Shown here: piece by piece, positions 17,070-25,102 of the stretch | Position numbering within the stretch: the first letter of the stretch is position 1 | Layout: each line of letters starts with the position of its first letter | DNA from: Corynebacterium jeddahense | GTDB lineage: Bacteria; Actinomycetota; Actinomycetes; Mycobacteriales; Mycobacteriaceae | DNA length: 64,000 nt | Direction of reading: 5' to 3' | Assembly (NCBI RefSeq): GCF_028609865.1 | Contig: NZ_CP063194.1 | Coordinates: 1,922,001 to 1,986,000 of the forward strand | Notes under the pieces: generated by a model | The model's database searches: none | What the model was told of the DNA's origin: nothing | Seen by the model: the letters and a program-made list of their open reading frames with translations, nothing else | Made by a program: the position numbers and the translations under genes

Positions 17070-17948
17070 ATGACTGCCTCAGCCACCGATTACCACCGCG
17101 CCGGCCTGGCGTACCGCACGACCCGTCCCGCGTGGTGGCGCCCGCTCGTGGAGCTCGCGATGCTCGGGGTGCTCATCGTCGTGTTCACCGTCGCCGTGAC
17201 GCTGCCGGTGGGCTTCGCGGCCGGCCACTACGGTGTCGACGACATCATCTTCGACGAGGGCTCGTCCGACCCGCTCGCCGCACTCATGCAGGTGTTCTTC
17301 ATCGCGATTTGGCTGCCGGCGCCGTTTCTCGCCGCGCGCATCGCGGGCCGCGACCCCGGCGCGCTGTGGAGCGCCGCCGGGCGGCTGCGGTGGGGGGTGT
17401 TCGGCAGGGCGCTCGCCGTCGTCCTCGCGGTCTACGGGGGCCAGGTGCTTGTCGACGCGATCCTGTTCGACGACGCCCCCACCCATCTGACCACGCGGCA
17501 GGTGCAGCTCATCGCCGCGTTCGTGATCGTGGTGCCGCTACAGGCCGCCGCCGAGGAGTTCGTGTTCCGCGGCGCGCTACCCCAGATCCTCGGCCAGTGG
17601 ATCCGCCCCGGGTGGATCTGTTACGGGCTGCCCGCTGTCGCGTTCGTGGCCAGCCACGCCTACAACTGGGTCGGCCTCGTGGACATCTCCATCTTCGCGT
17701 TCTGCACCGCGCTGCTCGCCTGGCGCACGCGCGGCGTCGAGGCGACGGTGGCACTGCACGCCGTGAGCAACACGGTGGTGTTCACCTACGGCGCGCTCGG
17801 GATGTCGGACCCTTCGGAGACCGAGATCACCCCGGAGCAGACGATTATGTCCTCGTTGCTCACGATCGGGGTGACCGTGCTGCTGCTGTGGGTGCTGCGC
17901 GAACAAAGCTCCGCAAATTCGGTTGTCTCCGCTTCTACGACGGCTTAA
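17070..17948 (+). CDS. CPBP-family intramembrane protease (CAAX/Abi type)
   Basis: A 292-residue polytopic membrane protein. The catalytic motif AAAEEFVFRGALPQ has Glu162-Glu163; further motifs are FVASHAYNW and LHAVSNT. Start ATG 17070 is favoured over GTG 17061 because TACGGT is 7 nt upstream. The region LRWG...VIVVPLQAAAEE..FRG.LPQ closely matches the protein at 8480-9286, so the two are paralogues. The PemK-like gene follows after 32 nt. The substrate is unknown; CPBP proteins act in prenyl-protein processing, bacteriocin immunity or regulation. Confidence 0.86.
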   Translation: MTASATDYHRAGLAYRTTRPAWWRPLVELAMLGVLIVVFTVAVTLPVGFAAGHYGVDDIIFDEGSSDPLAALMQVFFIAIWLPAPFLAARIAGRDPGALWSAAGRLRWGVFGRALAVVLAVYGGQVLVDAILFDDAPTHLTTRQVQLIAAFVIVVPLQAAAEEFVFRGALPQILGQWIRPGWICYGLPAVAFVASHAYNWVGLVDISIFAFCTALLAWRTRGVEATVALHAVSNTVVFTYGALGMSDPSETEITPEQTIMSSLLTIGVTVLLLWVLREQSSANSVVSASTTA

Positions 17949-17980
17949 GGTTGCCGGTAGCTGCAACTGGAGGTGCAATC

Positions 17981-18487
17981 GTGGCGTTCGAGCGGTTCAA
18001 GCGGAGAGGGAGCCGGCCCCGCGCCGGCTCGCTCGACCAGGGGCTGTCCATGCTCAACGCGCGGGTGGCCAACCAGATCGAGCAGCGCCGCCAGCGCGCC
18101 TCGCGCCTCAACGTCCGCGCGACGGCGTCGGTGCCCCGCAACGTCTACTACGCCCCCGACATGGACGGCGGCGCCGAGCCCGGCGAGGTGGTGTGGGTGA
18201 CCGTGCCCTCGCGCCCGCCGAAGGAGCGCTCCATGCTCGTGGTCGGGCGGGAGCACCACGACATCCTCGGCCTACTCATCTCCCCCGAGAAGCAGCACGC
18301 TTATGACGACCGCTGGTTTGAGATCGGCCCCGGCGACTGGGAGGCGTCCGGCTCGCCGTGCTGGGTGCGCCTGGACAAGACCCTCATCGTGCCGGAGGCG
18401 GACGTGCACCGCCGCGGCACCACCGTGCCCCAGCGCCGCTTCGAGCGCGTGGCAAACACGCTGCGCGAGCGCTTCGCCTGGTCCTAG
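17981..18487 (+). CDS. PemK/MazF-fold protein
   Basis: A 168-residue protein starting at GTG 17981 behind a strong GGAGG ribosome-binding site. The C-terminal half has the PemK/MazF-like barrel pattern: GEVVWVTVP, KERSMLVVGRE, WVRLDKTLIVPEADV. The N-terminal 60 residues are basic and rich in Arg. Toxins of this fold cut mRNA, but no antitoxin gene adjoins it; this lone, conserved neighbour of lepA in corynebacteria may not be a toxin at all. It is 32 nt downstream of the CPBP gene. Confidence 0.75.
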   Translation: MAFERFKRRGSRPRAGSLDQGLSMLNARVANQIEQRRQRASRLNVRATASVPRNVYYAPDMDGGAEPGEVVWVTVPSRPPKERSMLVVGREHHDILGLLISPEKQHAYDDRWFEIGPGDWEASGSPCWVRLDKTLIVPEADVHRRGTTVPQRRFERVANTLRERFAWS

Positions 18488-18501
18488 CCGGCTGGCGCGG
18501 T

Positions 18502-18530
18502 TTGGTCGGCGCAGGCTGTCCTGGTAATCT
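18502..18530 (+). promoter_or_regulatory. rpsT promoter
   Basis: TTGGTC (18502-18507), a 17-bp spacer, and TAATCT (18525-18530) form a good sigma-A promoter just after the PemK gene. Transcription from about 18537 gives a leader of about 145 nt before rpsT. The leader contains a small hairpin (TTGGGT/ACCCAA) around 18590-18612. Confidence 0.65.
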
Positions 18531-18682
18531 GCCCCGAGTTGCCCGCCACCGGCCACGTACCGGGTGCGCACCGCTACGCGGACAGGACCTTGGGTTCGCG
18601 TTCATACCCAAAGCGGCGCGCGTGACGCCCGGGCCGGAGCGACGACATTCAGATTCAAGCGAGAAACCAAGAGGTATTCACG

Positions 18683-18946
18683 ATGGCAAACATCAAGCAG
18701 CAGAAGAAGCGCGTGCTCACCAACGAGAAGCGTCGCGTCCGCAACAAGTCGATCCGCTCTGCCACCCGCACCGAGATCCGCAAGTTCCGCGAGGCTGTCG
18801 AGTCCGGCGACAAGGCCGCTGCCGAGGCGCAGCTGCGCGTCGCGTCCCGCAAGCTGGACAAGGCCGTGACCAAGGGCGTGTTCCACCGCAACAGCGCGGC
18901 GAACAAGAAGTCCAACATGGCCCGCGCCCTGAACAAGATGGCCTAA
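18683..18946 (+). CDS. rpsT: 30S ribosomal protein S20
   Basis: An 87-residue, Lys/Arg/Ala-rich protein of normal S20 length. It begins [27 protein letters not shown], with the conserved [19 protein letters not shown] ending. It binds 16S rRNA during 30S assembly. A GAGG ribosome-binding site precedes the ATG, its own promoter is at 18502-18530 and a terminator follows. Its position between holA and lepA is conserved in actinobacteria. Confidence 0.97.
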   Translation: MANIKQQKKRVLTNEKRRVRNKSIRSATRTEIRKFREAVESGDKAAAEAQLRVASRKLDKAVTKGVFHRNSAANKKSNMARALNKMA

Positions 18947-18961
18947 GGCCCGCGCGCTCCG

Positions 18962-18999
18962 CACTGCCCCGCCCGCCCCGTTCGGCGTGCGGGGCAGTG
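18962..18999 (+). terminator. rpsT terminator
   Basis: A perfect 11-bp stem, CACTGCCCCGC (18962-18972) with GCGGGGCAGTG (18989-18999), 16-nt loop, followed by a T-rich but interrupted tail (TTGTGCTGT). Confidence 0.8.
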
Positions 19000-19041
19000 T
19001 TGTGCTGTAACGCCCCCGCCGAAGCATCGGATGTACCTGCC

Positions 19042-20052
19042 GTGAACCATTCCCGCCGCGCGCTCGCAGCCGCACTCACCGTCGCCCTGCCCCTGTCCGC
19101 CACCGTCGCGCCGCCCGCCGAGGCACAGGCGCTGAGCTCCTCCTCCGAACTCGAGGCGCTGCTCAAACGCTACGTCCCCGGAGTGCCCCCGGAGACGGTG
19201 CAGGTGCTCGCGGTGATCGCGGCGCTCGCGGCCAGCATCGCGCTGACCATCCCCATCGCGCGCGCCGGCGGCGGGCAGGCCGACGCCGCCCCGAGCGCGG
19301 TCGGCGGGTCGGTGGAGACGAACACGGTACGCGTCGGCACGCGGACGCGCTCGTACGACGCCGTCCTGCCGCGCGGCTACAACCCGGCGCGCTCCTACCC
19401 CGTCGTCCTCGGGTTCGGGGGCTGGCAGCACTCAGCGGCGCAGATGCGCGGCTACGCGGGCCTCGAGCGCGAGTTCGATGACGCCATCGTGGTCTACGCG
19501 CAGGGCGTGAACGACGCGTGGGGCGGCGCACCGTACGCCGCCACCAGCGTGGACGATGATATCGCGTACGTGAGGGCGGTGCTTGACGACGTCGCAACGC
19601 GCTACAACGCCAATCCCCGCCGCGCCGTCGCGGTCGGCCTGTCCAACGGCGGCGGGATGGCCGCCGCCCTCGCCTGCCACGCCCCGGACACGGTGCGCGC
19701 CGCAGCCGCGGTGGCGGGCGCGTACTACACGCCAACCGTGACCGGGTGCGCCCCGGGGGCGGTGCCGGTGCTGCTCATGCACGGCACGCGCGACGACGTC
19801 GTCGGCTACGGCGGCGGGACCCGCCACGGCGCGAGCTACGCATCGGTCGACGCGGTGGCCGGGACGTTCGGGCGCAAGAACGGCTGCAGCGGCACGTTCT
19901 CGCAGTCCCGGTCCGGCAACGTGACTACGTTCGACGCCACCGGCTGCCTCGCGCGCACGACCGTGGAGCGCGTCGAGGGCGGCACCCACACGTGGTTCAC
20001 CGACCCGTCCGCGACGCGCGAGACCGCGCAGTTCCTCAGCCGCTACCTCTAA
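19042..20052 (+). CDS. Secreted esterase, PHB-depolymerase/LpqC-like
   Basis: A 336-residue exported alpha/beta hydrolase. A signal peptide (residues 1-29, ending AEAQA) is followed by a second hydrophobic segment (54-73) that may anchor it. The catalytic part has GLSNGGG with Ser201, the LMHGTRDDVVGY acid region and the HTWF His near the C-terminus, typical of the esterase D/LpqC poly(3-hydroxybutyrate) depolymerase-like family. Start GTG 19042 is the first one that leaves the signal peptide intact; no clear ribosome-binding site is seen. The natural substrate is unknown, possibly feruloyl or other polymer esters. Confidence 0.82.
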   Translation: MNHSRRALAAALTVALPLSATVAPPAEAQALSSSSELEALLKRYVPGVPPETVQVLAVIAALAASIALTIPIARAGGGQADAAPSAVGGSVETNTVRVGTRTRSYDAVLPRGYNPARSYPVVLGFGGWQHSAAQMRGYAGLEREFDDAIVVYAQGVNDAWGGAPYAATSVDDDIAYVRAVLDDVATRYNANPRRAVAVGLSNGGGMAAALACHAPDTVRAAAAVAGAYYTPTVTGCAPGAVPVLLMHGTRDDVVGYGGGTRHGASYASVDAVAGTFGRKNGCSGTFSQSRSGNVTTFDATGCLARTTVERVEGGTHTWFTDPSATRETAQFLSRYL

Positions 20053-20307
20053 AGGGCCGCCGCCCCGCGGACGATAAGCACCGCGCCGACCTCGACGAAG
20101 AACACGCCGGCGCCGATGTCCACGTACGGGCCGACGCGCAGAAACTTCCGGCGCACGCGCTCGGCGGAAAGCACCTGCACGAGCACCGCAAACAGCGCGA
20201 GCGAGCTAGCCCACAGCGCGGCGATGACCAGCAGGGCGGTGCCGGCGGACGGCGCGGGCGGCAGCAGCGGGGCCGACGATGGTGGCGAGGTCGGCGGGCG
20301 CGATCAT
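20049..20307 (-). pseudogene. Remnant of a LysE/RhtB-type amino acid exporter
   Basis: An ATG overlapping the holA stop (ATGA at 20307) opens a frame (MIAPADLATIVG) that stops early. From about 20235 the +1 frame encodes SAGTALLVIAALWASSLALF, a basic stretch (AERVRRKFLRVGP) and a last helix (YVDIGAGVFFVEVGAVLIVRG), which matches the C-terminal third of LysE/RhtB exporters; it ends at TAG 20051-20049. The normal 200-residue body is missing and the two parts are out of frame. My recollection is that C. glutamicum has an RhtB-type gene between holA and rpsT, which would make this a decayed orthologue. Confidence 0.5.
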
Positions 20308-21239
20308 ACGAGCTCGGCGATGCGGCGGACCGCGTCCTCGACGGCGAATTCCGCGTCGCCGCCCTGCCCCTTCACCTCGGCGTCGAGCTGCGCGACGATG
20401 ACCACGGCCTGGGACACGGCCTCGCCGCTCCACTGCCGCGCCACCTGCATCGTCTTCTTTGCCACGTAGGGGTGCATCCCAACCGTGCGGGCGACCTGTT
20501 CGGGCGTGCCACGGACGTCGTAAAGCTTCGCGATGTCGCCCACCTTGTGGGCGAGCGCCGCGGTGATCGCGGCGGGTTCCGTGCCCAGCTGCAGGGCCCG
20601 GCGTGTCGACGCCAACGCGCGGTCGACCCGGCCCGCAACCGCCTGGTCCGCGATGTCGAAGCCCGCGACCTCGGCAACGCCGACGTAGTACTGGCGCACC
20701 GCCTCGACGGTGAGCTCTCCCTCGGTGTCGCTGACGAGCTGCGAGACGGCCGAGGAGAGCTCGCGCAGGTCGGAGCCGACGGATTCCAGCACCGCCGCCA
20801 CGACGTCCGGGGTGGGCCGCACGCCGTGGCTGCGGAACTCCTGCGCGAGCCAGGTGCGCCGCTCGCCCTCCTTGAGGGGATCGACGGTGTGCACCTGCGC
20901 GACCTTGGCGAACTTCTTCACCATCGCCTTCTGTCGCCCGCCGCCGGTGTGCTGGACCACGAGCGTGATCCCCGGCGCCGGGTCGACGCACGCGCGCAGC
21001 AGAACCTCGGTGGGTTCCTTGCCGGCGAGCTCGGTGTGTTCGAACACGACAACCCGGTCCTCGGCGAACAGCGATGGGCTCGTCGCCATCGCGATCTCAC
21101 CCTCCGAGACCTCGCCCGCTTTGAGCGTGGTCACCTCGACGCCGTCGCCGGCCTCGGCGACGATCTGCCTGGTGGCCCGCTCGGCAAGGAATTCGTCCTC
21201 GCCGAGCACGAGGTGCACGGGGTTGAGCATGCCGACCAT
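20304..21239 (-). CDS. holA: DNA polymerase III subunit delta
   Basis: A 311-residue clamp-loader subunit that opens the beta clamp. PVHLVLGEDEFLAERAT at the start and the helical collar region (GTEPAAITAALAHKVGDIAKLYDV, HPYVAKKTMQVARQWS) are typical. Two starts are possible: ATG 21239, one nt after the comEC stop (reinitiation), or ATG 21230, which has a TAAGAT box 7 nt upstream and would be leaderless. The TAA stop of comEC forms part of that box. It is the last intact gene of the comEA-comEC-holA run. Confidence 0.93.
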   Translation of the reverse strand: MVGMLNPVHLVLGEDEFLAERATRQIVAEAGDGVEVTTLKAGEVSEGEIAMATSPSLFAEDRVVVFEHTELAGKEPTEVLLRACVDPAPGITLVVQHTGGGRQKAMVKKFAKVAQVHTVDPLKEGERRTWLAQEFRSHGVRPTPDVVAAVLESVGSDLRELSSAVSQLVSDTEGELTVEAVRQYYVGVAEVAGFDIADQAVAGRVDRALASTRRALQLGTEPAAITAALAHKVGDIAKLYDVRGTPEQVARTVGMHPYVAKKTMQVARQWSGEAVSQAVVIVAQLDAEVKGQGGDAEFAVEDAVRRIAELV

Positions 21240-21240
21240 C

Positions 21241-22908
21241 TTAAGCCCCGCCCCCGCCGAGGCGCTGCGTCCCGTCGCTGTAGAGCACGACCGGCCCGTC
21301 GCGGTTCGGGAAGATCACCGGGATGCCCCCGCGCGTGGCCACGGGCCGGGCGTGCGGGGCGCCACCCTCGAGCACGACGACGAGCTGCGTGCCGGGCGGG
21401 ACCGGTTCGACGTCATCCTTCGTGTCCACGACGTACGCGCGCAGCGTCGCCGTATCGACGGGCCGGGCGTGGTGGCCGGGCAGCGCCGCGACACCGAGGC
21501 CGGCCACGGCGGCGAGTGCGCACGCCGCGCACGCCGCACCTGCCGTGAGCCGAACCCGCCCGGCGGCGAGGCCTGCGGCGATCCACCCGTAGGCGACGAG
21601 GACGGCGAGCGGGCCCGCCTCCACCGTCGCACCGGGCAGCGACGCGCCGACGCGGGCGACGGTGTGCACCCACCACGTCAGCGGCTCGACGAGGCGCAGC
21701 AGCGGGGTCTCCAGCCCGCCGGGGACGAGGCAGAGCGTCGCCGCTGCGAGCCCGAGCACCGTCACCGCCCCCGCCACCGGGGCGACGAGCACGTTCGCCG
21801 CCACCGAGACGAGCGAGACCCGCCCGGCCATAAGCGCGACGATCGGCGCCGTCGCCGCATCCGCGGCGACCGCCACGGCGAGCGCCCGTACGAGGATGTC
21901 CGGCCACCGGGTAACGGCCAGCGCCCGGTAGAGGAACGGGAACAGCGCGACGATGCCGGCCGTCGCTGCCACCGACAGCGCGAACCCGAAATGCACCGCG
22001 AGGTCCGAATCCACGAGCACGAGCCCGATGACCGACAGACACAGCGCGTGCACCGGCTCCGACTGGCGCGACGCGAGCACCGCCACGAGCCCGACGAGCC
22101 CGGACACCGACGCGCGCAGCACGCTCGGCTCTGGCCCGACGAGGCCGGCGTAGAGCAGCAGCGCCGCCGCCGAGCAGGCGAGCCGCCCGCGCAGCCCGAG
22201 GCCGACCGCGGCGGCCGCCACTGCCGCGAACGAGGTCACCACCGCGATGTTCGCCCCGGACACGGCGGACAGGTGGGACAGGCCGGTGTCCACGTACGCC
22301 TGCTGCTCGGCCGCGGATTGCAGGGAGACGTCGCCAAGCACCATGCCCGGGATGAGTCCCTGCGAGGACGGCCCCACCTTCGCCTCCACCACCGCCGCGA
22401 ACGTCGAGCGCACGTGCTGCGCGAACGCGGCCAGCCCCTGCGGCGGCCCGACCACCTCGAGGCCGCCGTTGACCGTGTACGGGTTCACCCCCGCCCGCGC
22501 GGACTCCCCCAGCGTCCCCGTTGCCACGACGCGCGCGCCCGACACCGCGCCCGGCGGCAGCGCCTCCGCGAACACCGGCACCGGCGCCGGGTAGCCCGGC
22601 ACCGACACGTTGGCGAGGTACGCGCCCGAGGCGACCCGCTTCACCGGCCCGCTCAGCGTGCCCGCCACCTCGGCGCGGGCGCGGCCGAACTCCCACGCCG
22701 CGGCCGCGCGCACCCGCAGCCCCGCCGTCGCCACCGCGGCCGCCCCGAGCCCCGCGGTGAGCAGCGCCTGCCCCGGTTCGCGCAGCGCGAGCGCGGCGGC
22801 GCACAGCACCGCGACGGCCAGCGCCCCCGCCCACGCGCCGACAAGGATGCAGCACGCGGCACCCGCCCACACCGCGAGCGCCGCCGGCACCAGCCGCAGC
22901 TCCCCCAC
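21241..22908 (-). CDS. comEC: ComEC/Rec2-type DNA-uptake channel protein
   Basis: A 555-residue polytopic membrane protein. An N-terminal DUF4131-like region is followed by the competence domain (GLIPGMVLGDVSLQ, HLSAVSGANIAVV, GLRGRLACSAAALLLYAGLVG and PSVLRASVSGLVGL). It should conduct single-stranded DNA across the membrane. It ends in a short extracytoplasmic tail without the metallo-beta-lactamase domain of longer ComEC proteins. It starts at GTG 22908, 3 nt after the comEA stop, and so is coupled. Confidence 0.92.
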   Translation of the reverse strand: MGELRLVPAALAVWAGAACCILVGAWAGALAVAVLCAAALALREPGQALLTAGLGAAAVATAGLRVRAAAAWEFGRARAEVAGTLSGPVKRVASGAYLANVSVPGYPAPVPVFAEALPPGAVSGARVVATGTLGESARAGVNPYTVNGGLEVVGPPQGLAAFAQHVRSTFAAVVEAKVGPSSQGLIPGMVLGDVSLQSAAEQQAYVDTGLSHLSAVSGANIAVVTSFAAVAAAAVGLGLRGRLACSAAALLLYAGLVGPEPSVLRASVSGLVGLVAVLASRQSEPVHALCLSVIGLVLVDSDLAVHFGFALSVAATAGIVALFPFLYRALAVTRWPDILVRALAVAVAADAATAPIVALMAGRVSLVSVAANVLVAPVAGAVTVLGLAAATLCLVPGGLETPLLRLVEPLTWWVHTVARVGASLPGATVEAGPLAVLVAYGWIAAGLAAGRVRLTAGAACAACALAAVAGLGVAALPGHHARPVDTATLRAYVVDTKDDVEPVPPGTQLVVVLEGGAPHARPVATRGGIPVIFPNRDGPVVLYSDGTQRLGGGGA

Positions 22909-22911
22909 GGT

Positions 22912-23565
22912 CTACAACACCACCTGGGCGCGCATCGCCTCGAGCTTCGCCGGCCCGATGCCCTTGACGTCGAGCAGCCCGTCGACGGACCGGAACGGCC
23001 CGTTCGCCTCCCGGTGCGCGACGATCGCCGCCGCGGTGGCCGCGCCCACGCCCGGCAGCGCCGTGAGCTCCTGCGCGGTCGCGGCGTTGAGCGAGACCGC
23101 GCCCGCCGCAGCGCCCGTGGCACCGCCCGGCGCGGGGGCGGCCGCGGGCGGCGGGGCGGCGCCAATGGCTGTGACGTGGATCTGCTGGCCGTCGACAAGC
23201 AGCTGCGCCTGGTTGAGCGCGATGAGGTCCGCGCCGGGTAGCGGGCGCGCGACCTGCAGCGCGTCGGCCACGCGGGCGCCGTCGTTGAGCGTGACCAGCC
23301 CCGGGTTTTCCACCTCACCGACGACGGAGACCACGACCACCCCGGCGACCTCCGTCGGCGCCGCGGCAGGCTCCCACGCTGGTTCGGCCGTCCCGCCCCC
23401 TCCGCGCAGCAGCGCCCACGCGACCACGAGTGCAAGCACCAGCCCCACCGCCGCGGCGGCCTGCTTCACCGGCACCGTCACACGCGGCTGCGGGTAGCGC
23501 ACGGCGAGCAGGTCCTCCTCCCCGGTGGGCCGGGTGAGGTCCTGAATGCGGTCGATGGCCTTCAT
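22912..23565 (-). CDS. comEA: ComEA-type DNA-binding protein
   Basis: A 217-residue protein with one membrane helix (about residues 35-54), an SLBB/soluble ligand-binding beta-grasp domain (VSVVGEVENPGLVTLNDGARVADAL), a Pro/Ala-rich linker and two C-terminal helix-hairpin-helix motifs (LNAATAQELTALPGVGAATAAAIVAHR; LLDVKGIGPAKLEAM). It would capture double-stranded DNA outside the membrane for ComEC. TAGCGT (23578-23573) is 7 nt before the ATG, so the comEA-comEC-holA transcript is probably leaderless. Confidence 0.93.
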   Translation of the reverse strand: MKAIDRIQDLTRPTGEEDLLAVRYPQPRVTVPVKQAAAAVGLVLALVVAWALLRGGGGTAEPAWEPAAAPTEVAGVVVVSVVGEVENPGLVTLNDGARVADALQVARPLPGADLIALNQAQLLVDGQQIHVTAIGAAPPPAAAPAPGGATGAAAGAVSLNAATAQELTALPGVGAATAAAIVAHREANGPFRSVDGLLDVKGIGPAKLEAMRAQVVL

Positions 23566-23582
23566 GCCCGAGACGCTACAAA

Positions 23583-23607
23583 CGCCCCAGACGAAATAAA
23601 AGGGGCG
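23583..23607 (-). terminator. Possible weak terminator between degV and comEA
   Basis: CGCCCC (23583-23588) pairs with GGGGCG (23602-23607); on the minus strand a short TTTG follows. The stem is only 6 bp, so it may be partial. Confidence 0.35.
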
Positions 23608-23644
23608 CGGGGTGCGGCTGTGGATAACTCCGCTGAAACGTCAA

Positions 23645-24457
23645 CTAGCCGCGGGAGTTCTCCACAGGCCCGTGCGAGGAAAAGACAACGGACAGCCCGA
23701 TCGCGCCCGCCCCGGTGTGCACCGCGAGCGCCGGGACGAGCGGCTCGACCATGACGCGGGAGCCCGCCGGCAGCTGGCCCTCGAGCAGCTCGGCGAGCTG
23801 GGCGGCCGGATCCGGCGCGGACGCGTGCTGAATCGCGGCGAAGACGGGCTGGCCCGCGGCGCGCTCGACTACGAGCTCCGCGAGTTTGGCAAACGCCTTC
23901 GACTGCGTGCGCGTCTTGCCCGCCAGCTCGAGCTTGCCGTCGTTGACGCGCAGGATCGGCTTGTTGGCCAGCAGCGCCGCCGAGAGCACCGACGTGCCCG
24001 TGGGCAGGCGGCCGGACTTGCGCAGGTCATCGAGCTGGTGCAGGTACAGCCACGTCTCGGAACGCGCGAGCGTCGACTGCGCCATCGCCTCACACGCGGC
24101 GAGGTCCCCGCCCTCCTGCGCGACGGTTGCGGCGGCCATCGCGGCGGCGCCGATGGTCATGCCCACCGAGTCCGTCTCCACCACGCGCACCGTCCCCGGG
24201 AACACCGCCGACGCCGCCACGGCCGCCGACCACGTCGAGGACAGCGCCTTCGCCAGGTGCAGCGCCACCACGCCCTCATCCCCGCCGCGCTCGAGCTGGC
24301 GCGCGTAGGCGGCGGCGAGCTCGAGCGAGGACAGGCCGGACGTGGACGTGCCGTCGCCCTCGTCCATGACGTGCAGGTCCACGACCGTGATGTCGAGCTC
24401 GCGAACCACCTCCGCGGGCAGCCCCGCGGACGAGTCGACCACCACGCGCACACCCAT
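23645..24457 (-). CDS. DegV-family fatty-acid-binding protein
   Basis: A 270-residue two-domain DegV protein. It starts VRVVVDSSAGLP, contains the TSGLSSLEL and ALSSTWSAA segments and ends HTGAGAIGLSVV, all typical of the family. DegV (FakB) proteins bind an acyl chain and present it to a FakA kinase; no fakA is in this window. The ATG overlaps the gpgP stop (TGATG), so it is translated together with the nadD-rsfS-gpgP genes. Confidence 0.9.
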   Translation of the reverse strand: MGVRVVVDSSAGLPAEVVRELDITVVDLHVMDEGDGTSTSGLSSLELAAAYARQLERGGDEGVVALHLAKALSSTWSAAVAASAVFPGTVRVVETDSVGMTIGAAAMAAATVAQEGGDLAACEAMAQSTLARSETWLYLHQLDDLRKSGRLPTGTSVLSAALLANKPILRVNDGKLELAGKTRTQSKAFAKLAELVVERAAGQPVFAAIQHASAPDPAAQLAELLEGQLPAGSRVMVEPLVPALAVHTGAGAIGLSVVFSSHGPVENSRG

Positions 24458-25089
24458 CAGTTCAACCCCCGGTTCCAGGCCTCGAGGTACCACTGGGTGG
24501 CCGAAGGGTCGTCGATACGCGGCAGCGCCACGAGCCGCGACGTGTTCGCGTTGCCAAGCCCCTTGAACACCGGGTACTGCTCCACGCCGAGGCCGAGTAG
24601 CGATGCCGTAAGCCCCGCGATCGTGCCGCCGTGCGAGACGATGAGCAGCGCCTCGCCGTCCCACCCGTCGTGCGACGCCATGAGCTCCTCGACCACCTCG
24701 CGCGCCCGCCGCGCGACCTCGACGCGGCTTTCTCCCTGGGGCGGCGCCCACGACGCGTCGCTGCGCCACATCGCGCGGGCGCCCTCGTGCTCCTCGTCCA
24801 CCTCGCTGTGGGTCTTGCCCTGCCAGTCCCCGAGGTGCGTTTCGCGCAGCCGCGTATCGACGTCTACAGCGAGCCCCAGATCAGCCCCGACCACCTCTGC
24901 GGTGTGCCGGGCGCGCACGAGGTCGGAGGACACGATCTTGCCGATGCCGGCGTCGCGCAGCTCCGCGGCGGCGGCGTGGGCCTGGGCGAGGCCGCGCTCA
25001 GAGAGCACCGTGTCGAGCTGGCCCTGCATGCGCTGGGTCGCGTTGTACTCCGTCTCGCCGTGGCGCAGCAGAATAAGGCGTCGTTGCAT
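24457..25089 (-). CDS. gpgP: Histidine phosphatase, probably glucosyl-3-phosphoglycerate phosphatase
   Basis: A 210-residue member of the phosphoglycerate mutase-like superfamily. LLRHGETEYN holds the phospho-accepting His10; Arg9, Glu in RLRETHLGDWQG and the second His in LIVSHGGT complete the site. Its position directly after nadD-rsfS matches mycobacterial gpgP, which dephosphorylates glucosyl-3-phosphoglycerate in methylglucose lipopolysaccharide synthesis; that role is inferred from synteny. It carries two inverted 11-mer copies (24510, 24852). Confidence 0.75.
   Translation of the reverse strand: MQRRLILLRHGETEYNATQRMQGQLDTVLSERGLAQAHAAAAELRDAGIGKIVSSDLVRARHTAEVVGADLGLAVDVDTRLRETHLGDWQGKTHSEVDEEHEGARAMWRSDASWAPPQGESRVEVARRAREVVEELMASHDGWDGEALLIVSHGGTIAGLTASLLGLGVEQYPVFKGLGNANTSRLVALPRIDDPSATQWYLEAWNRGLN
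24510..24520 (-). repeat. Dispersed 11-mer, copy 6
   Basis: Exact copy near the 3' end of gpgP; read as Arg-Ile-Asp. Confidence 0.85.
24852..24862 (+). repeat. Dispersed 11-mer, copy 7
   Basis: Exact copy in gpgP, inverted relative to copy 6; read as Val-Asp-Thr. Confidence 0.85.
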
Positions 25090-25102
25090 GGTCGGCGGCG
25101 GC

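Noticed and set aside
13829..18487. A 1552-codon plus-strand open frame across pip and lepA
   Set aside because: It is the antisense of two clear genes; long open antisense frames are expected at this GC content. Only its last 168 codons (17981-18487) are a real gene.
17981..18487. A complete toxin-antitoxin module at the PemK-like gene
   Set aside because: No antitoxin-sized gene adjoins it; the upstream neighbour is a membrane protease and the downstream one is rpsT.
21241..22908. ComEC as a broken gene because it lacks the metallo-beta-lactamase domain
   Set aside because: The membrane competence domain is complete, and short ComEC proteins without that domain are usual in corynebacteria as far as I recall.
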